A DNA stretch of 64,000 nt, taken from Megalopta genalis. Taxonomy: Eukaryota > Arthropoda > Insecta > Hymenoptera > Halictidae. A program made the position numbers and the translations under genes. Below the pieces are notes generated by a model, which saw only the letters and a program-made list of their open reading frames with translations, searched no databases and was not told the origin of the DNA. Below are positions 23,321 through 37,400 of this stretch, in pieces. Numbering within the stretch: position 1 is the first letter of the stretch; each line of letters opens with the position of its first letter. Location of the stretch: NCBI RefSeq assembly GCF_051020955.1, contig NW_027476284.1, forward strand, positions 279,977 to 343,976, read 5' to 3'.

Positions 23321-26300
23321 ATAAGAAACTAAGAAACTAAGAAACTAAGAAACTAAGAAACTAAGAAACTAAGAAACTAAGAAACTAGGAAACTAAGAAA
23401 CTAAGAAACTAAGAAACTAAGAAACTAAGATACTAAGAAACTAAGAAACTAAGAAACTAAGAAACTGAGAAACTGAGAAACTAAGAAACTAAGAAACTAA
23501 GAAACTAAGAAACTAAGAAACTAAGAAACTAAGAAACTAAGAAACTAAGAAACTAAGAAACTAAAAAACTAAGAAACTAAGAAACTAAGAAACTAAGAAA
23601 CTAAGAAACTAAGAAACTAAGAAACTAAGAAACTAAGAAACTAAGAAACTAAGAAACTAAGAAACTAAGAAACTAAGAAACTAATAAACTAAGAAACTAA
23701 GAAACTAAGAAACTAAGAAACTATGAAACTAAGAATCTAACAATCTAAGAAACTAAGAAACTAAGAAACTAAGAAACTAAGAAACTAAGAAACTGAGAAA
23801 CTAAGAAACTAAGAAATTAAGATACTCAGAAACTAAGAAACTAAGAAACTAAGAAACTAAGAAACTAAGAAACTAAGAAACTAAGAAACTAAGAAACTAC
23901 GAAACTAAGAAACTAAGAAACTAAGAAACTAAGAAACTAAGAAACTAGGAAACTAAGAAACTAAGTAAATAAGAAACTAAGAAACTAAGAAACTAAGAAA
24001 CTGAGAAACTAAGAAACTAAGAAACTAAGAAACTGAGAAACTGAGAAACTGAGAAACTAAGAAACTGAGAAACTGAGAAACTAAGAAACTAAGAAACTAA
24101 GAAACTAAGAAACTAAGAAACTAAGAAACTAAGAAACTAAGAAACTCAGAAACTAAGAAACTAAGTAACTAAGAAACTAAGAAACTAAGAAACTAAGAAA
24201 CTAAGAAAATAACAATCTAAGAAACTAAGAAACTAAGAAACTAAGAAACTAAGAAACTAAGAAACTGAGAAACTAAGAATCTAAGAAATTAAGAAACTCA
24301 GAAACTAAGAAACTAAGAAACTAAGAAACTAAGAAACTAAGAAACTAAGAAACTAAGAAACTAAGAAACTAAGAAACTAAGAAACTAAGAAACTAAGAAA
24401 CTAAGAAACTAAGAAACTAAGAAACTAAGAAACTAAGAAACTAAGAAACTAAGAAACTAAGAAACTAAGAAACTAAGAAACTAAGAAACTAAGAAACTAA
24501 GAAACTAAGAAACTAAGAAACTAAGAAACTAAGAAACTAAGAAACTAAGAAATTAAGAAATTAAGAAATTAAGAAGCTAAGAAACTAAGAAACCAAGAAA
24601 CTAAGAAACGAACAAACTGACAAACTGACAAACTAAGAAACTAAGAAACTAAGAAACTAAGAAACTAAGAAACGAACAAACTGACAAACTAAGAAACTAA
24701 GAAACTAAGAAACTAAGAAACTAAGAAACTAAGAAACTAAGAAACTAAGAAACTAAGAAACTCAGAAACTCAGAAACTAAGAAACTAAGAAACTAAGAAA
24801 CTAAGAAACTAAGAAACTAAGAAACTAAGAAACTAAGAAACTAAGAAACTAAGAAACTAAGAAACTAAGAAACTAAGAAACTAAGAAACTAAGAAACTAA
24901 GAAACTAAGAAACTAAGAAACTAAGAAACTAAGAAACTAAGAAACTAAGAATCTAAGAAACTAAGAAACTAAGAAACTAAGAAACTAAGAAACTAAGAAA
25001 CTAAGAAACTAAGAAACTAAGAAACTAAGAAACTAATAAACTAAGAAACTAAGAAACTAAGAAACTAAGAAACTAAGAAACTAAGAAACTAAGAAACTAA
25101 GAAACTAAGAAACTAAGAAATTAAGAAACGAACAAACTGACAAACTGACAAACTGACAAACTAAGAAACTAAGAAACTAAGAGACTAAGAAACTAAGAAA
25201 CTAAGAAACTAAGAAACTAAGAAACTAAGAAACTAAGAAACTAAGAAACTAAGAAACTAAGAAACTAAGAAACTAAGAAACTAAGAAACTAAGGAACTAA
25301 GAAACTAAGAAACTAAGAAACTAAGAAACTAAGAAACTATGACACTAAGAAACTAAGAAACTAAGAAACTAAGAAACTAAGAAACTAAGAAACTAAGAAA
25401 CTAAGAAACTAAGAAACTAAGAAACTGAGAAACTGAGAAACTGAGAAACTAAGAAACTGAGAAACTGAGAAACTGAGAAACTAAGAAACTAAGAAACTAA
25501 GAAACTAAGAAACTAAGAAACTAAGAAACTAAGAAACTAAGAAACTAAGAAAGTAAGAAACTAAGAAACTAAGAAACTAAGAAACTAAGAAACTAAGAAA
25601 CTAAGAAACTAAGAAACTAAGAAACTAAGAAACTAATAAACTAAGAAACTAAGAAACTAAGAAACTAAGAAACTAAGAAACTAAGAAACTAAGAAACTAA
25701 GAAAATAAGAAACTAAGAAACTAAGAAACTAAGAAACTAAGAAACTAAGAAACTAAGAAACTAAGAAACTAAGAAACTAAGAAACTAAGAAACTAAGAAA
25801 CTAAGAAACTAAGAAACTAAGAAACTAAGAAACTAAGAAACTAGGAAACTAAGAAACTAAGAAACTAAGAAACTAAGAAACTAAGAAATTAAGAAATTAA
25901 GAAATTAAGAAACTAAGAAACTAAGAAACTAAGAAACGCACAAACTGACAAACTGACAAACTGACAAACTAAGAAACTAAGAAACTAAGAAACTAAGAAA
26001 CTAAGAAACGAACAAACTGACAAACTAAGAAACTAAGAAACTAAGAAACTAAGAAACTAAGAAACTAAGAAACTAAGAAACTAAGAAACTAAGAAACTAA
26101 GGAACTAAGAAACTAAGAAACTAAGAAACGAACAAACTGACAAACTAAGAAACTAAGAAACTAAGAAACTAAGAAACTAAGAAACTAAGAAACTAAGAAA
26201 CTAAGAAACTAAGAAACTAAGAAACTCAGAAACTCAGAAACTCAGAAACTAAGAAACTAAGAAACTAAGAAACTAAGAAACTAAGAAACTAAGAAACTAG

Positions 26301-28989
26301 GAAACTAAGAAACTAAGAAACTAAGAAACTAAGAAACTAAGATACTAAGAAACTAAGAAACTAAGAAACTAAGAAACTGAGAAACTGAGAAACTAAGAAA
26401 CTAAGAAACTAAGAAACTAAGAAACTAAGAAACTAAGAAACTGAGAAACTGAGAAACTGAGAAACTAAGAAACTGAGAAACTGAGAAACTGAGAAACTAA
26501 GAAACTAAGAAACTAAGAAACTAAGAAACTAAGAAACTAAGAAACTAAGAAACTAAGAAACTAAGAAACTAAGAAAGTAAGAAACTAAGAAACTAAGAAA
26601 CTAAGAAACTAAGAAACTAAGTAACTAAGAAACTAAGAAACTAAGAAACTAAGAAACTAATAAACTAAGAAACTAAGAAACTAAGAAACTAAGAAACTAA
26701 GAAACTAAGAAACTAAGAAACTAAGAAAATAAGAAACTAAGAAACTAAGAAACTAAGAAACTAAGAAACTAAGAAACTAAGAAACTAAGAAACTAAGAAA
26801 CTAAGAAACTAAGAAACTAAGAAACTAAGAAACTAAGAAACTAAGAAACTAAGAAACTAGGAAACTAAGAAACTAAGAAACTAAGAAACTAAGAAACTAA
26901 GAAATTAAGAAATTAAGAAATTAAGAAACTAAGAAACTAAGAAACTAAGAAACGCACAAACTGACAAACTGACAAACTGACAAACTAAGAAACTAAGAAA
27001 CTAAGAAACTAAGAAACTAAGAAACTAAGAAACGAACAAACTGACAAACTAAGAAACTAAGAAACTAAGAAACTAAGAAACTAAGAAACTAAGAAACTAA
27101 GAAACTAAGAAACTAAGAAACTAAGGAACTAAGAAACTAAGAAACTAAGAAACGAACAAACTGACAAACTAAGAAACTAAGAAACTAAGAAACTAAGAAA
27201 CTAAGAAACTAAGAAACTAAGAAACTAAGAAACTAAGAAACTAAGAAACTCAGAAACTCAGAAACTCAGAAACTAAGAAACTAAGAAACTAAGAAACTAA
27301 GAAACTAAGAAACTAAGAAACTAGGAAACTAAGAAACTAAGAAACTAAGAAACTAAGAAACTAAGATACTAAGAAACTAAGAAACTAAGAAACTAAGAAA
27401 CTGAGAAACTGAGAAACTAAGAAACTAAGAAACTAAGAAACTAAGAAACTAAGAAACTAAGAAACTAAGAAACTAAGAAACTAAGAAACTAAGAAACTAA
27501 GAAACTAAGAAACTAAGAAACTAAGAAACTAAGAAACTAATAAAGTAAGAAACTAAGAAACTAAGAAACTAAGAAACTATGAAACTAAGAATCTAACAAT
27601 CTAAGAAACTAAGAAACTAAGAAACTAAGAAACTAAGAAACTAAGAAACTGAGAAACTAAGAAACTAAGAAATTAAGATACTCAGAAACTGAGAAACTAA
27701 GAAACTAAGAAACTAAGAAACTAAGAAACTAAGAAACTAAGAAACTAAGAAACTACGAAACTAAGAAACTAAGAAACTAAGAAACTAAGAAACTAAGAAA
27801 CTAGGAAACTAAGAAACTAAGTAAATAAGAAACTAAGAAACTAAGAAACTAAGAAACTGAGAAACTAAGAAACTAAGAAACTAAGAAACTGAGAAACTGA
27901 GAAACTGAGAAACTAAGAAACTGAGAAACTGAGAAACTAAGAAACTAAGAAACTAAGAAACTAAGAAACTAAGAAACTAAGAAACTAAGAAACTAAGAAA
28001 CTCAGAAACTAAGAAACTAAGTAACTAAGAAACTAAGAAACTAAGAAACTAAGAAACTAAGAAAATAACAATCTAAGAAACTAAGAAACTAAGAAACTAA
28101 GAAACTAAGAAACTAAGAAACTGAGAAACTAAGAATCTAAGAAATTAAGAAACTCAGAAACTAAGAAACTAAGAAACTAAGAAACTAAGAAACTAAGAAA
28201 CTAAGAAACTAAGAAACTAAGAAACTAAGAAACTAAGAAACTAAGAAACTAAGAAACTAAGAAACTAAGAAACTAAGAAACTAAGAAACTAAGAAACTAA
28301 GAAACTAAGAAACTAAGAAACTAAGAAACTAAGAAACTAAGAAACTAAGAAACTAAGAAACTAAGAAACTAAGAAATTAAGAAATTAAGAAATTAAGAAG
28401 CTAAGAAACTAAGAAACCAAGAAACTAAGAAACGAACAAACTGACAAACTGACAAACTAAGAAACTAAGAAACTAAGAAACTAAGAAACTAAGAAACGAA
28501 CAAACTGACAAACTAAGAAACTAAGAAACTAAGAAACTAAGAAACTAAGAAACTAAGAAACTAAGAAACTAAGAAACTAAGAAACTCAGAAACTCAGAAA
28601 CTAAGAAACTAAGAAACTAAGAAACTAAGAAACTAAGAAACTAAGAAACTAAGAAACTAAGAAACTAAGAAACTAAGAAACTAAGAAACTAAGAAACTAA
28701 GAAACTAAGAAACTAAGAAACTAAGAAACTAAGAAACTAAGAAACTAAGAAACTAAGAAACTAAGAATCTAAGAAACTAAGAAACTAAGAAACTAAGAAA
28801 CTAAGAAACTAAGAAACTAAGAAACTAAGAAACTAAGAAACTAAGAAACTAATAAACTAAGAAACTAAGAAACTAAGAAACTAAGAAACTAAGAAACTAA
28901 GAAACTAAGAAACTAAGAAACTAAGAAATTAAGAAACGAACAAACTGACAAACTGACAAACTGACAAACTAAGAAACTAAGAAACTAAG
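19437..28989 (+). repeat. Dispersed higher-order repeat, three copies (offsets 4.30-4.36 and 3.81-3.86 kb)
   Basis: The block bearing the two-module-2 pair followed by module 1 and then ACTAAGAGAC appears at 19437-20830, 23741-25190 and 27597-28997. Landmarks: first caatct at 19437, 23741 and 27597; second at 19901, 24213 and 28069; module 1 at 20217, 24553 and 28377; ATTAAGAA directly before ACGAACAA with three ACTGACAA at 20769, 25129 and 28937; and the rare GAGACTAAG at 20821, 25181 and 28989. The block at 18173 is a fourth relative that lacks the GAGACTAAG end. Offsets are exact multiples of 8. Confidence 0.87.
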
Positions 28990-30000
28990 AGACTAAGAAA
29001 CTAAGAAACTAAGAAACTAAGAAACTAAGAAACTAAGAAACTAAGAAACTAAGAAACTAAGAAACTAAGAAACTAAGAAACTAAGAAACTAAGAAACTAA
29101 GGAACTAAGAAACTAAGAAACTAAGAAACTAAGAAACTAAGATACTATGACACTAAGAAACTAAGAAACTAAGAAACTAAGAAACTAAGAAACTAAGAAA
29201 CTAAGAAACTAAGAAACTAAGAAACTAAGAAACTGAGAAACTGAGAAACTGAGAAACTAAGAAACTGAGAAACTGAGAAACTGAGAAACTAAGAAACTAA
29301 GAAACTAAGAAACTAAGAAACTAAGAAACTAAGAAACTAAGAAACTAAGAAACTAAGAAACTAAGAAACTAAGAAAGTAAGAAACTAAGAAACTAAGAAA
29401 CTAAGAAACTAAGAAACTAAGAAACTAAGAAACTAAGAAACTAAGAAACTAAGAAACTAATAAACTAAGAAACTAAGAAACTAAGAAACTAAGAAACTAA
29501 GAAACTAAGAAACTAAGAAAATAAGAAACTAAGAAACTAAGAAACTAAGAAACTAAGAAACTAAGAAACTAAGAAACTAAGAAACTAAGAAACTAAGAAA
29601 CTAAGAAACTAAGAAACTAAGAAACTAAGAAACTAAGAAACTAAGAAACTAAGAAACTAAGAAACTAAGAAACTAGGAAACTAAGAAACTAGGAAACTAA
29701 GAAACTAAGAAACTAAGAAACTAAGAAACTAAGAAACTAAGAAACTAAGAAACTAGGAAACTAAGAAACTAAGAAACTAAGAAACTAAGAAACTAAGAAA
29801 TTAAGAAATTAAGAAATTAAGAAACTAAGAAACTAAGAAACTAAGAAACTAAGAAACGCACAAACTGACAAACTGACAAACTGACAAACTAAGAAACTAA
29901 GAAACTAAGAAACTAAGAAACTAAGAAACTAAGAAACGAACAAACTGACAAACTAAGAAACTAAGAAACTAAGAAACTAAGAAACTAAGAAACTAAGAAA
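20801..30000 (+). repeat. Zone of 3.8-4.4-kb repeats with 1.0-kb tandem insert
   Basis: Module 1 copies: 21745-21824, 24553-24632, 25889-25968, 26905-26984, 28377-28456 and 29801-29888. Module 2 caatct marks: 21413, 23229, 23741, 24213, 27597 and 28069. Three-one-three ACTGAGAA patterns lie near 21121, 22905, 25425, 26441 and 29233, and three-one-two patterns near 24033 and 27889. A nine-unit ACTGAGAA run is at 22401-22472. Around 23.3-23.5 kb the sequence passes from the 15-17-kb type to the 17.8-18.2-kb type without the 17.2-17.8-kb stretch between. This is what an unequal exchange between repeat copies would leave. Confidence 0.9.
25425..27416 (+). repeat. Tandem higher-order repeat, 1,016-1,024 bp, two copies
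   Basis: Copy 1 (25425-26400) and copy 2 (26441-27416) share the three-one-three ACTGAGAA pattern (offset 1,016), GTAAGAAA, ACTAATAA, AATAAGAA, ACTAGGAA, module 1 of the ACGCACAA type (25937 and 26953, offset 1,016), two one-ACTGACAA boxes (26009 and 27033; 26129 and 27153), three adjacent ACTCAGAA units (26225 and 27249, offset 1,024), ACTAGGAA, CTAAGATA (offset 1,024) and two ACTGAGAA units. Copy 2 has a private CTAAGTAA near 26620. Confidence 0.88.
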
Positions 30001-32608
30001 CTAAGAAACTAAGAAACTAAGAAACTAAGAAACTAAGAAACTAAGAAACTAAGAAACTAAGAAACTAAGAAACTAAGAAACTAGGAAACTAAGAAACTAA
30101 GAAACTAAGAAACTAAGAAACTAAGAAACTAAGAAACTAAGAAACTAAGAAACTAAGAAACTAAGAAACTAAGAAACTAAGAAACTAAGAAACTAAGAAA
30201 CTAAGAAACTAAGAAACTAAGAAACTAAGAAACTAAGAAACTAAGAAACTAAGAAACTAAGAAACTAAGAAACTAAGAAACTAAGAAACTAAGAAACTAA
30301 GAAACTAAGAAACTAAGAAACTAAGAAACTAAGAAACTAAGAAACTAAGAAACTAAGAAACTAAGAAACTAAGAAACTAAGAAACTAAGAAACTGAGAAA
30401 CTAAGAAAATAAGAAACTAAGAAACTAAGAAACTAAGAAACTAAGAAACTAAGAAACTAAGAAACTAAGAAACTAAGAAACTAAGAAACTAAGAAACTAA
30501 GAAACTAGGACACTAAGAAACTAAGAAACTAAGAAACTAAGAAACTAAGAAACTAAGAAACTAAGAAACTAAGAAACTAAGAAACTAAGAAACTGAGAAA
30601 CTGAGAAACTAAGAAACTAAGAAACTAAGAAACTAAGAAACTAAGAAACTAAGAAACTAAGAAACTAAGAAACTAAAAAACTAAGAAACTAAGAAAGTAA
30701 GAAACTAAGAAACTAAGAAACTAAGAAACTAAGAAACTAAGAAACTAAGAAACTAAGAAACTAAGAAACTAATAAACTAAGAAACTAAGAAACTGAGAAA
30801 CTAAGAAACTAAGAAATTAAGATACTCAGAAACTAAGAAACTAAGAAACTAAGAAACTAAGAAACTAAGAAACTAAGAAACTAAGAAACTAAGAAACTAA
30901 GAAACTAAGAAACTAAGAAACTAAGAAACTAAGAAACTAAGAAACTAAGAAACTAAGAAACTAAAAAACTAAGAAACTAAGAAAGTAAGAAACTAAGAAA
31001 CTAAGAAACTAAGAAACTAAGAAACTAAGAAACTAAGATACTAAGAAACTAAGAAACTAAGAAACTAAGAAACTGAGAAACTAAGAAACTAAGAAATTAA
31101 GATACTCAGAAAATAAGAAACTAAGAAACTAAGAAACTAAGAAACTAAGAAACTAAGAAACTAAGAAACTAAGAAACTAAGAAACTAAGAAACTAAGAAA
31201 CTAAGAAACTAAGAAACTAAGAAACTAAGAAACTAAGAAACTAAGAAACTAAGAAACTAAGAAACTAAGAAACTAAGAAACTAAGAAACTAAGAAACTAA
31301 GAAACTAAGAAACTAAGAAACTAAGAAACTAAGAAACTAAGAAACTAAGAAACTAAGAAACTAAGAAACTAAGAAACTAGGAAACTAAGAAACTAAGAAA
31401 CTAAGAAACTAAGAAACTAAGAAATTAAGAAACTAAGAAACTAAGAAACTAAGAAACTAAGAAACTAAGAAACTAAGAAACTAAGAAACGAAGAAACTAA
31501 GAAACTAAGAAACTAAGAAACTAAGAAACTAAGAAACGAAGAAACTAAGAAACTAAGAAACTAAGAAACTAAGAAACTAAGAAACTAAGAAACTAAGAAA
31601 CTAAGAAACTAAGAAACTAACAAACTAAGATACTAAGAAACTGAGAAACTAAGAAACTAAGAAACTAAGATACTAAGAAACTAAGAAACTAAGAAACTAA
31701 GAAACTAAGAAACTAAGAAACTAAGAAACTAAGAAACTAAGAAACTAAGAAACTAAGAAACTAAGAAACTAAGAAACTAAGAAACTAGGAAACTAAGAAA
31801 CTAAGAAAATATGAAACTAAGAAACTAACAATCTAAGAAAATAAGAAACTGAGAAACTAAGAAACTAAGAAACTGAGAAACTAAGAAACTAAGAAATTAA
31901 GATACTCAGAAACTAAGAAACTAAGAAACTAAGAAACTAAGAAACTAAGAAACTAAGAAACTAAGAAACAAAGAAACTAAGAAACTAAGAAACTAAGAAA
32001 CTAAGAAACTAAGAAACTAAGAAACTAAGAAACTAAGAAACTAAGAAACTAAGAAACTAAGAAACTAAGAAACTAAGAAACTAAGAAACTAAGAAACTAA
32101 GAAACTAAGAAACTAAGAAACTAAGAAACTAAGAAACTAAGAAACTAAGAAACTAAGAAACTAAGAAACTAAGAAACTAAGAAACTAAGAAACTAAGAAA
32201 CTATGGAACTAAGAAACTAAGAAACTAAGAAACTAAGAAACTAAGAAACTGACAAACTGACAAACTAAGAAACTAAGAAACTAAGAAACTAAGAAACTTA
32301 GAAACTAAGAAACTAAGAAACTAAGAAACTAAGAAACTAAGAAACTAAGAAACTAAGAAACTAAGAAACTAAGAAACTAAGAAACTAAGAAACTAAGAAA
32401 CTAAGAAACTAAGAAACTAAGAAACTAAGAAACTAAGAAACTAAGAAACTAAGAAACTAAGAAACTAAGAAACTAAGAAACTAAGAAACTAAGAAACTAA
32501 GAAACTAAGAAACTAAGAAACTAAGAAACTAAGAAACTAAGAAACTAAGAAACTAAGAAACTAAGAAACTAAGAAACTAAGAAACTAAGAAACTAAGAAA
32601 CTAAGAAA
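30001..32608 (+). repeat. Transition zone, sparse variants
   Basis: Mostly plain monomers. A 312-bp uninterrupted tract lies at about 30081-30392, and others at about 31121-31376 and 32305-32608. It contains the ACTGAGAA-ATTAAGAT-ACTCAGAA tail of module 2 twice without its caatct head (about 30793 and 31073), and one full module 2 at 31829 preceded by AATATGAA. Two isolated ACGAAGAA units are at 31489 and 31537. Two ACTGACAA units without ACGAACAA lie at about 32249-32264; this headless pair is a marker of the 38-44-kb zone. Paired CTAAGATA units near 31629 and 31669 are likewise shared with 38.7-47 kb. There is no complete module 1 between 29888 and 32833. Confidence 0.88.
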
Positions 32609-32648
32609 CGAACAAACTGACAAACTAAGAAACGAACAAACTAAGGAA
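32609..32648 (+). repeat. First double-ACGAACAA box
   Basis: ACGAACAA, ACTGACAA, ACTAAGAA, ACGAACAA, then ACTAAGGA. No such box is seen upstream of this position. Further copies are at 32945, 34017, 35569, 35937, 37001, 41129, 44009, 44817, 46129, 46985, 47169, 47449 and 48305, with a two-ACTGACAA form at 59633. Confidence 0.88.
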
Positions 32649-32944
32649 CTAAGAAACTAAGAAACTAAGAAACTAAGAAACTAAGAAACTAAGAAACTAA
32701 GAAACTAAGAAACTAAGAAACTAAGAAACTAAGAAACTAAGAAACTAAGAAACTAAGAAACTAAGAAACTAAGAAACTAAGAAACTAAGAAACTAAGAAA
32801 CTAAGAAACTAAGAAACTAAGAAACTAAGAAATTAAGAAATTAAGAAACTAAGAAACTATGAAACGCACAAACTGACAAACTGACAAACTGACAAACTAA
32901 GAAACTAAGAAACTAAGAAACTAAGAAACTAAGAAACTAAGAAA

Positions 32945-34440
32945 CGAACAAACTGACAAACTAAGAAACGAACAAACTAAGGAACTAAGAAACTAAGAAT
33001 CTAAGAAACTAAGAAACTGAGAAACTGAGAAACTTAGAAACTGAGAAACTAAGAAACTGAGAAACTGAGAAACTAAGAAACTGAGAAACTGAGAAACTAA
33101 GAAACTAAGAAACTAAGAAACTAAGAAACTAAGAAACTAAGAAACTAAGAAACTTAGAAACTAAGAAACTAAGAAACTAAGAAACTAAGAAACTAAGAAA
33201 GTAAGAAACTAAGAAACTAAGAAACTAAGAAACTAAGAAACTAAGAAACTAGGAAACTAAGAAACTAGGAAACTAAGAAACTAAGAAACTAAGAAACTAA
33301 GAAACTAAGAAACTAAGAAACGAACAAACTGACAAACTGACAAACTGACAAACTATGAAACTAAGAAACTAAGAAACTAAGAAACTAAGAAACTAAGAAA
33401 CTAAGAAACTAAGAAACTAAGAAACTAAGAAACTAAGAAACTAAGAAACTAAGAAACTAAGAAACTAAGAAACTAAGAAATTAAGAAATTAAGAAATTAA
33501 GAAACTAAGAAACTATGAAACGCACAAACTGACAAACTGACAAACTGACAAACTAAGAAACTAAGAAACTAAGAAACTAAGAAACTAAGAAACTTAGAAA
33601 CTAAGAAACTAAGAATCTAAGAAACTAAGAAACTAAGAAACTAAGAAACTAAGAAACTAAGAAACTAAGAAACTAAGAAATTAAGAAATTAAGAAATTAA
33701 GAAACTAAGAAACTAAGAAACTAAGAAACTAAGAAACTGAGAAACTGAGAAACTGAGAAACTGAGAAACTGAGAAACTGAGAAACTGAGAAACTAAGAAA
33801 CTAAGAAACTTAGAAACTAAGAAACTAAGAAACTAAGAAACTAAGAAACTAAGAAACTAAGAAACCAAGAAACTAAGAAACGAACAAACTGACAAACTGA
33901 CAAACTGACAAACTAAGAAACTAAGAAACTAAGAAACTAAGAAACTAAGAAACTAAGAAACTAAGAAACTAAGTAACTAAGAAACTAAGAAACTAAGAAA
34001 CTAAGAAACTAAGAAACGAACAAACTGACAAACTAAGAAACGAACAAACTAAGGAACTAAGAAACTAAGAATCTAAGAAACTAAGAAACTGAGAAACTGA
34101 GAAACTTAGAAACTGAGAAACTAAGAAACTGAGAAACTGAGAAACTAAGAAACTGAGAAACTGAGAAACTAAGAAACTAAGAAACTAAGAAACTAAGAAA
34201 CTAAGAAACTAAGAAACTAAGAAACTTAGAAACTAAGAAACTAAGAAACTAAGAAACTAAGAAACTAAGAAACTAAGAAACTAAGAAACTAAGAAACTAA
34301 GAAACTAAGAAACTAAGAAACTAAGAAACTATGAAACTAAGAAACTAGGAAACTAAGAAACTAAGAAACTAAGAAACTAAGAAACTAAGAAGCTAAGAAA
34401 CTAAGAAACGAACAAACTGACAAACTGACAAACTGACAAA
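32945..34440 (+). repeat. Nested repeat of 1,064-1,088 bp inside the 2.96-kb unit
   Basis: The series double-ACGAACAA box, ACTAAGGA, CTAAGAAT, two ACTGAGAA, ACTTAGAA, ACTGAGAA, plain, two ACTGAGAA, plain, two ACTGAGAA, ACTTAGAA, ACTAGGAA, then ACGAACAA with three ACTGACAA and ACTATGAA occurs twice in a row (32945 and 34017; final boxes 33321 and 34409). The same doublet is at 35937 and 37001 in the second large copy (1,064 bp apart). The 1.07-kb duplication therefore preceded the 2.96-kb one. Confidence 0.88.
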
Positions 34441-37400
34441 CTATGAAACTAAGAAACTAAGAAACTAAGAAACTAAGAAACTAAGAAACTAAGAAACTAA
34501 GAAACTAAGAAACTAAAAAACTAAGAAACTAAGAAAATAAGAAACTAAGAAACTAAGAAACTAAGAAACTAAGAAAATAAGAAACTAAGAAACTAAGAAA
34601 CTAAGAAACTAAGAAACTAAGAAACTAAGAAACTAAGAAACTAAGAAACTAAGAAACTAAGAAACTAAGAAACTAAGAAACTAAGAAACTAAGAAACTAA
34701 GAAACTAAGAAACTAAGAAACTAAGAAACTTAGAAACTAAGAAACTAAGAAACTAAGAAACTAAGAAACTAAGAAACTAAGAAACTAAGAAACTAAGAAA
34801 CTAAGAAACTAAGAAACTAAGAAACTAAGAAACTAAGAAACTAAGAAATTAAGAAATTAAGAAATTAAGAAACTAAGAAACTAAGAAACCAAGAAACTAA
34901 GAAACGAACAAACTGACAAACTGACAAACTAAGAAACTAAGAAACTAAGAAACTAAGAAACGAACAAACTGACAAACTAAGAAACTAAGAAACTAAGAAA
35001 CTAAGAAACTAAGAAACTAAGAAACTAAGAAACTAAGAAACTAAGAAACTAAGAAACTCAGAAACTAAGAAACTAAGAAACGAACAAACTGACAAACTGA
35101 CAAACTGACAAACTATGAAACTAAGAAACTCAGAAACTCAGAAACTAAGAAACTAAGAAACTAAGAAATTAAGAAACTAAGAAACTAAGAAACTAAGAAA
35201 CTAAGAAACTAAGAAACTAAGAAACTAAGAAACTCAGAAACTAAGAAACTAAGAAACTAAGAAACTAAGAAACGAACAAACTGACAAACTGACAAACTGA
35301 CAAACTATGAAACTAAGAAACTAAGAAACTAAGAAACTAAGAAACTAAGAAACTAAGAAACTAAGAAACTAAGAAACTAAGAAACTAAGAAACTAAGAAA
35401 CTAAGAAACTAAGAAACTAAGAAACTAAGAAACTAAGAAACTAAGAAACTAAGAAACTAAGAAACTAAGAAACTAAGAAACTAAGAAACTAAGAAACTAA
35501 GAAACTAAGAAACTAAGAAACTAAGAAACTAAGAAACTAAGAAACTAAGAAACTAAGAAACTAAGAAACGAACAAACTGACAAACTAAGAAACGAACAAA
35601 CTAAGGAACTAAGAAACTAAGAAACTAAGAAACTAAGAAACTAAGAAACTAAGAAACTAAGAAACTAAGAAACTAAGAAACTAAGAAACTAAGAAACTAA
35701 GAAACTAAGAAACTAAGAAACTAAGAAACTAAGAAACTAAGAAACTAAGAAACTAAGAAACTAAGAAACTAAGAAACTAAGAAACTAAGAAACTAAGAAA
35801 CTAAGAAACTAAGAAATTAAGAAATTAAGAAACTAAGAAACTATGAAACGCACAAACTGACAAACTGACAAACTGACAAACTAAGAAACTAAGAAACTAA
35901 GAAACTAAGAAACTAAGAAACTAAGAAACTAAGAAACGAACAAACTGACAAACTAAGAAACGAACAAACTAAGGAACTAAGAAACTAAGAATCTAAGAAA
36001 CTAAGAAACTGAGAAACTGAGAAACTTAGAAACTGAGAAACTAAGAAACTGAGAAACTGAGAAACTAAGAAACTGAGAAACTGAGAAACTAAGAAACTAA
36101 GAAACTAAGAAACTAAGAAACTAAGAAACTAAGAAACTAAGAAACTTAGAAACTAAGAAACTAAGAAACTAAGAAACTAAGAAACTAAGAAAGTAAGAAA
36201 CTAAGAAACTAAGAAACTAAGAAACTAAGAAACTAAGAAACTAGGAAACTAAGAAACTAGGAAACTAAGAAACTAAGAAACCAAGAAACTAAGAAACTAA
36301 GAAACTAAGAAACGAACAAACTGACAAACTGACAAACTGACAAACTATGAAACTAAGAAACTAAGAAACTAAGAAACTAAGAAACTAAGAAACTAAGAAA
36401 CTAAGAAACTAAGAAACTAAGAAACTAAGAAACTAAGAAACTAAGAAACTAAGAAACTAAGAAACTAAGAAATGAAGAAATTAAGAAACTAAGAAACTAT
36501 GAAACGCACAAACTGACAAACTGACAAACTGACAAACTAAGAAACTAAGAAACTAAGAAACTAAGAAACTAAGAAACTTAGAAACTAAGAAACTAAGAAT
36601 CTAAGAAACTAAGAAACTAAGAAACTAAGAAACTAAGAAACTAAGAAACTAAGAAACTAAGAAATTAAGAAATTAAGAAATTAAGAAACTAAGAAACTAA
36701 GAAACTAAGAAACTAAGAAACTGAGAAACTGAGAAACTGAGAAACTGAGAAACTGAGAAACTGAGAAACTAAGAAACTAAGAAACTTAGAAACTAAGAAA
36801 CTAAGAAACTAAGAAACTAAGAAACTAAGAAACTAAGAAACCAAGAAACTAAGAAACGAACAAACTGACAAACTGACAAACTGACAAACTAAGAAACTAA
36901 GAAACTAAGAAACTAAGAAACTAAGAAACTAAGAAACTAAGAAACTAAGAAACTAAGTAACTAAGAAACTAAGAAACTAAGAAACTAAGAAACTAAGAAA
37001 CGAACAAACTGACAAACTAAGAAACGAACAAACTAAGGAACTAAGAAACTAAGAATCTAAGAAACTAAGAAACTGAGAAACTGAGAAACTTAGAAACTGA
37101 GAAACTAAGAAACTGAGAAACTGAGAAACTAAGAAACTGAGAAACTGAGAAACTAAGAAACTAAGAAACTAAGAAACTAAGAAACTAAGAAACTAAGAAA
37201 CTAAGAAACTTAGAAACTAAGAAACTAAGAAACTAAGAAACTAAGAAACTAAGAAACTAAGAAACTAAGAAACTAAGAAACTAAGAAACTAAGAAACTAT
37301 GAAACTAAGAAACTAGGAAACTAAGAAACTAAGAAACTAAGAAACTAAGAAACTAAGAAGCTAAGAAACTAAGAAACGAACAAACTGACAAACTGACAAA

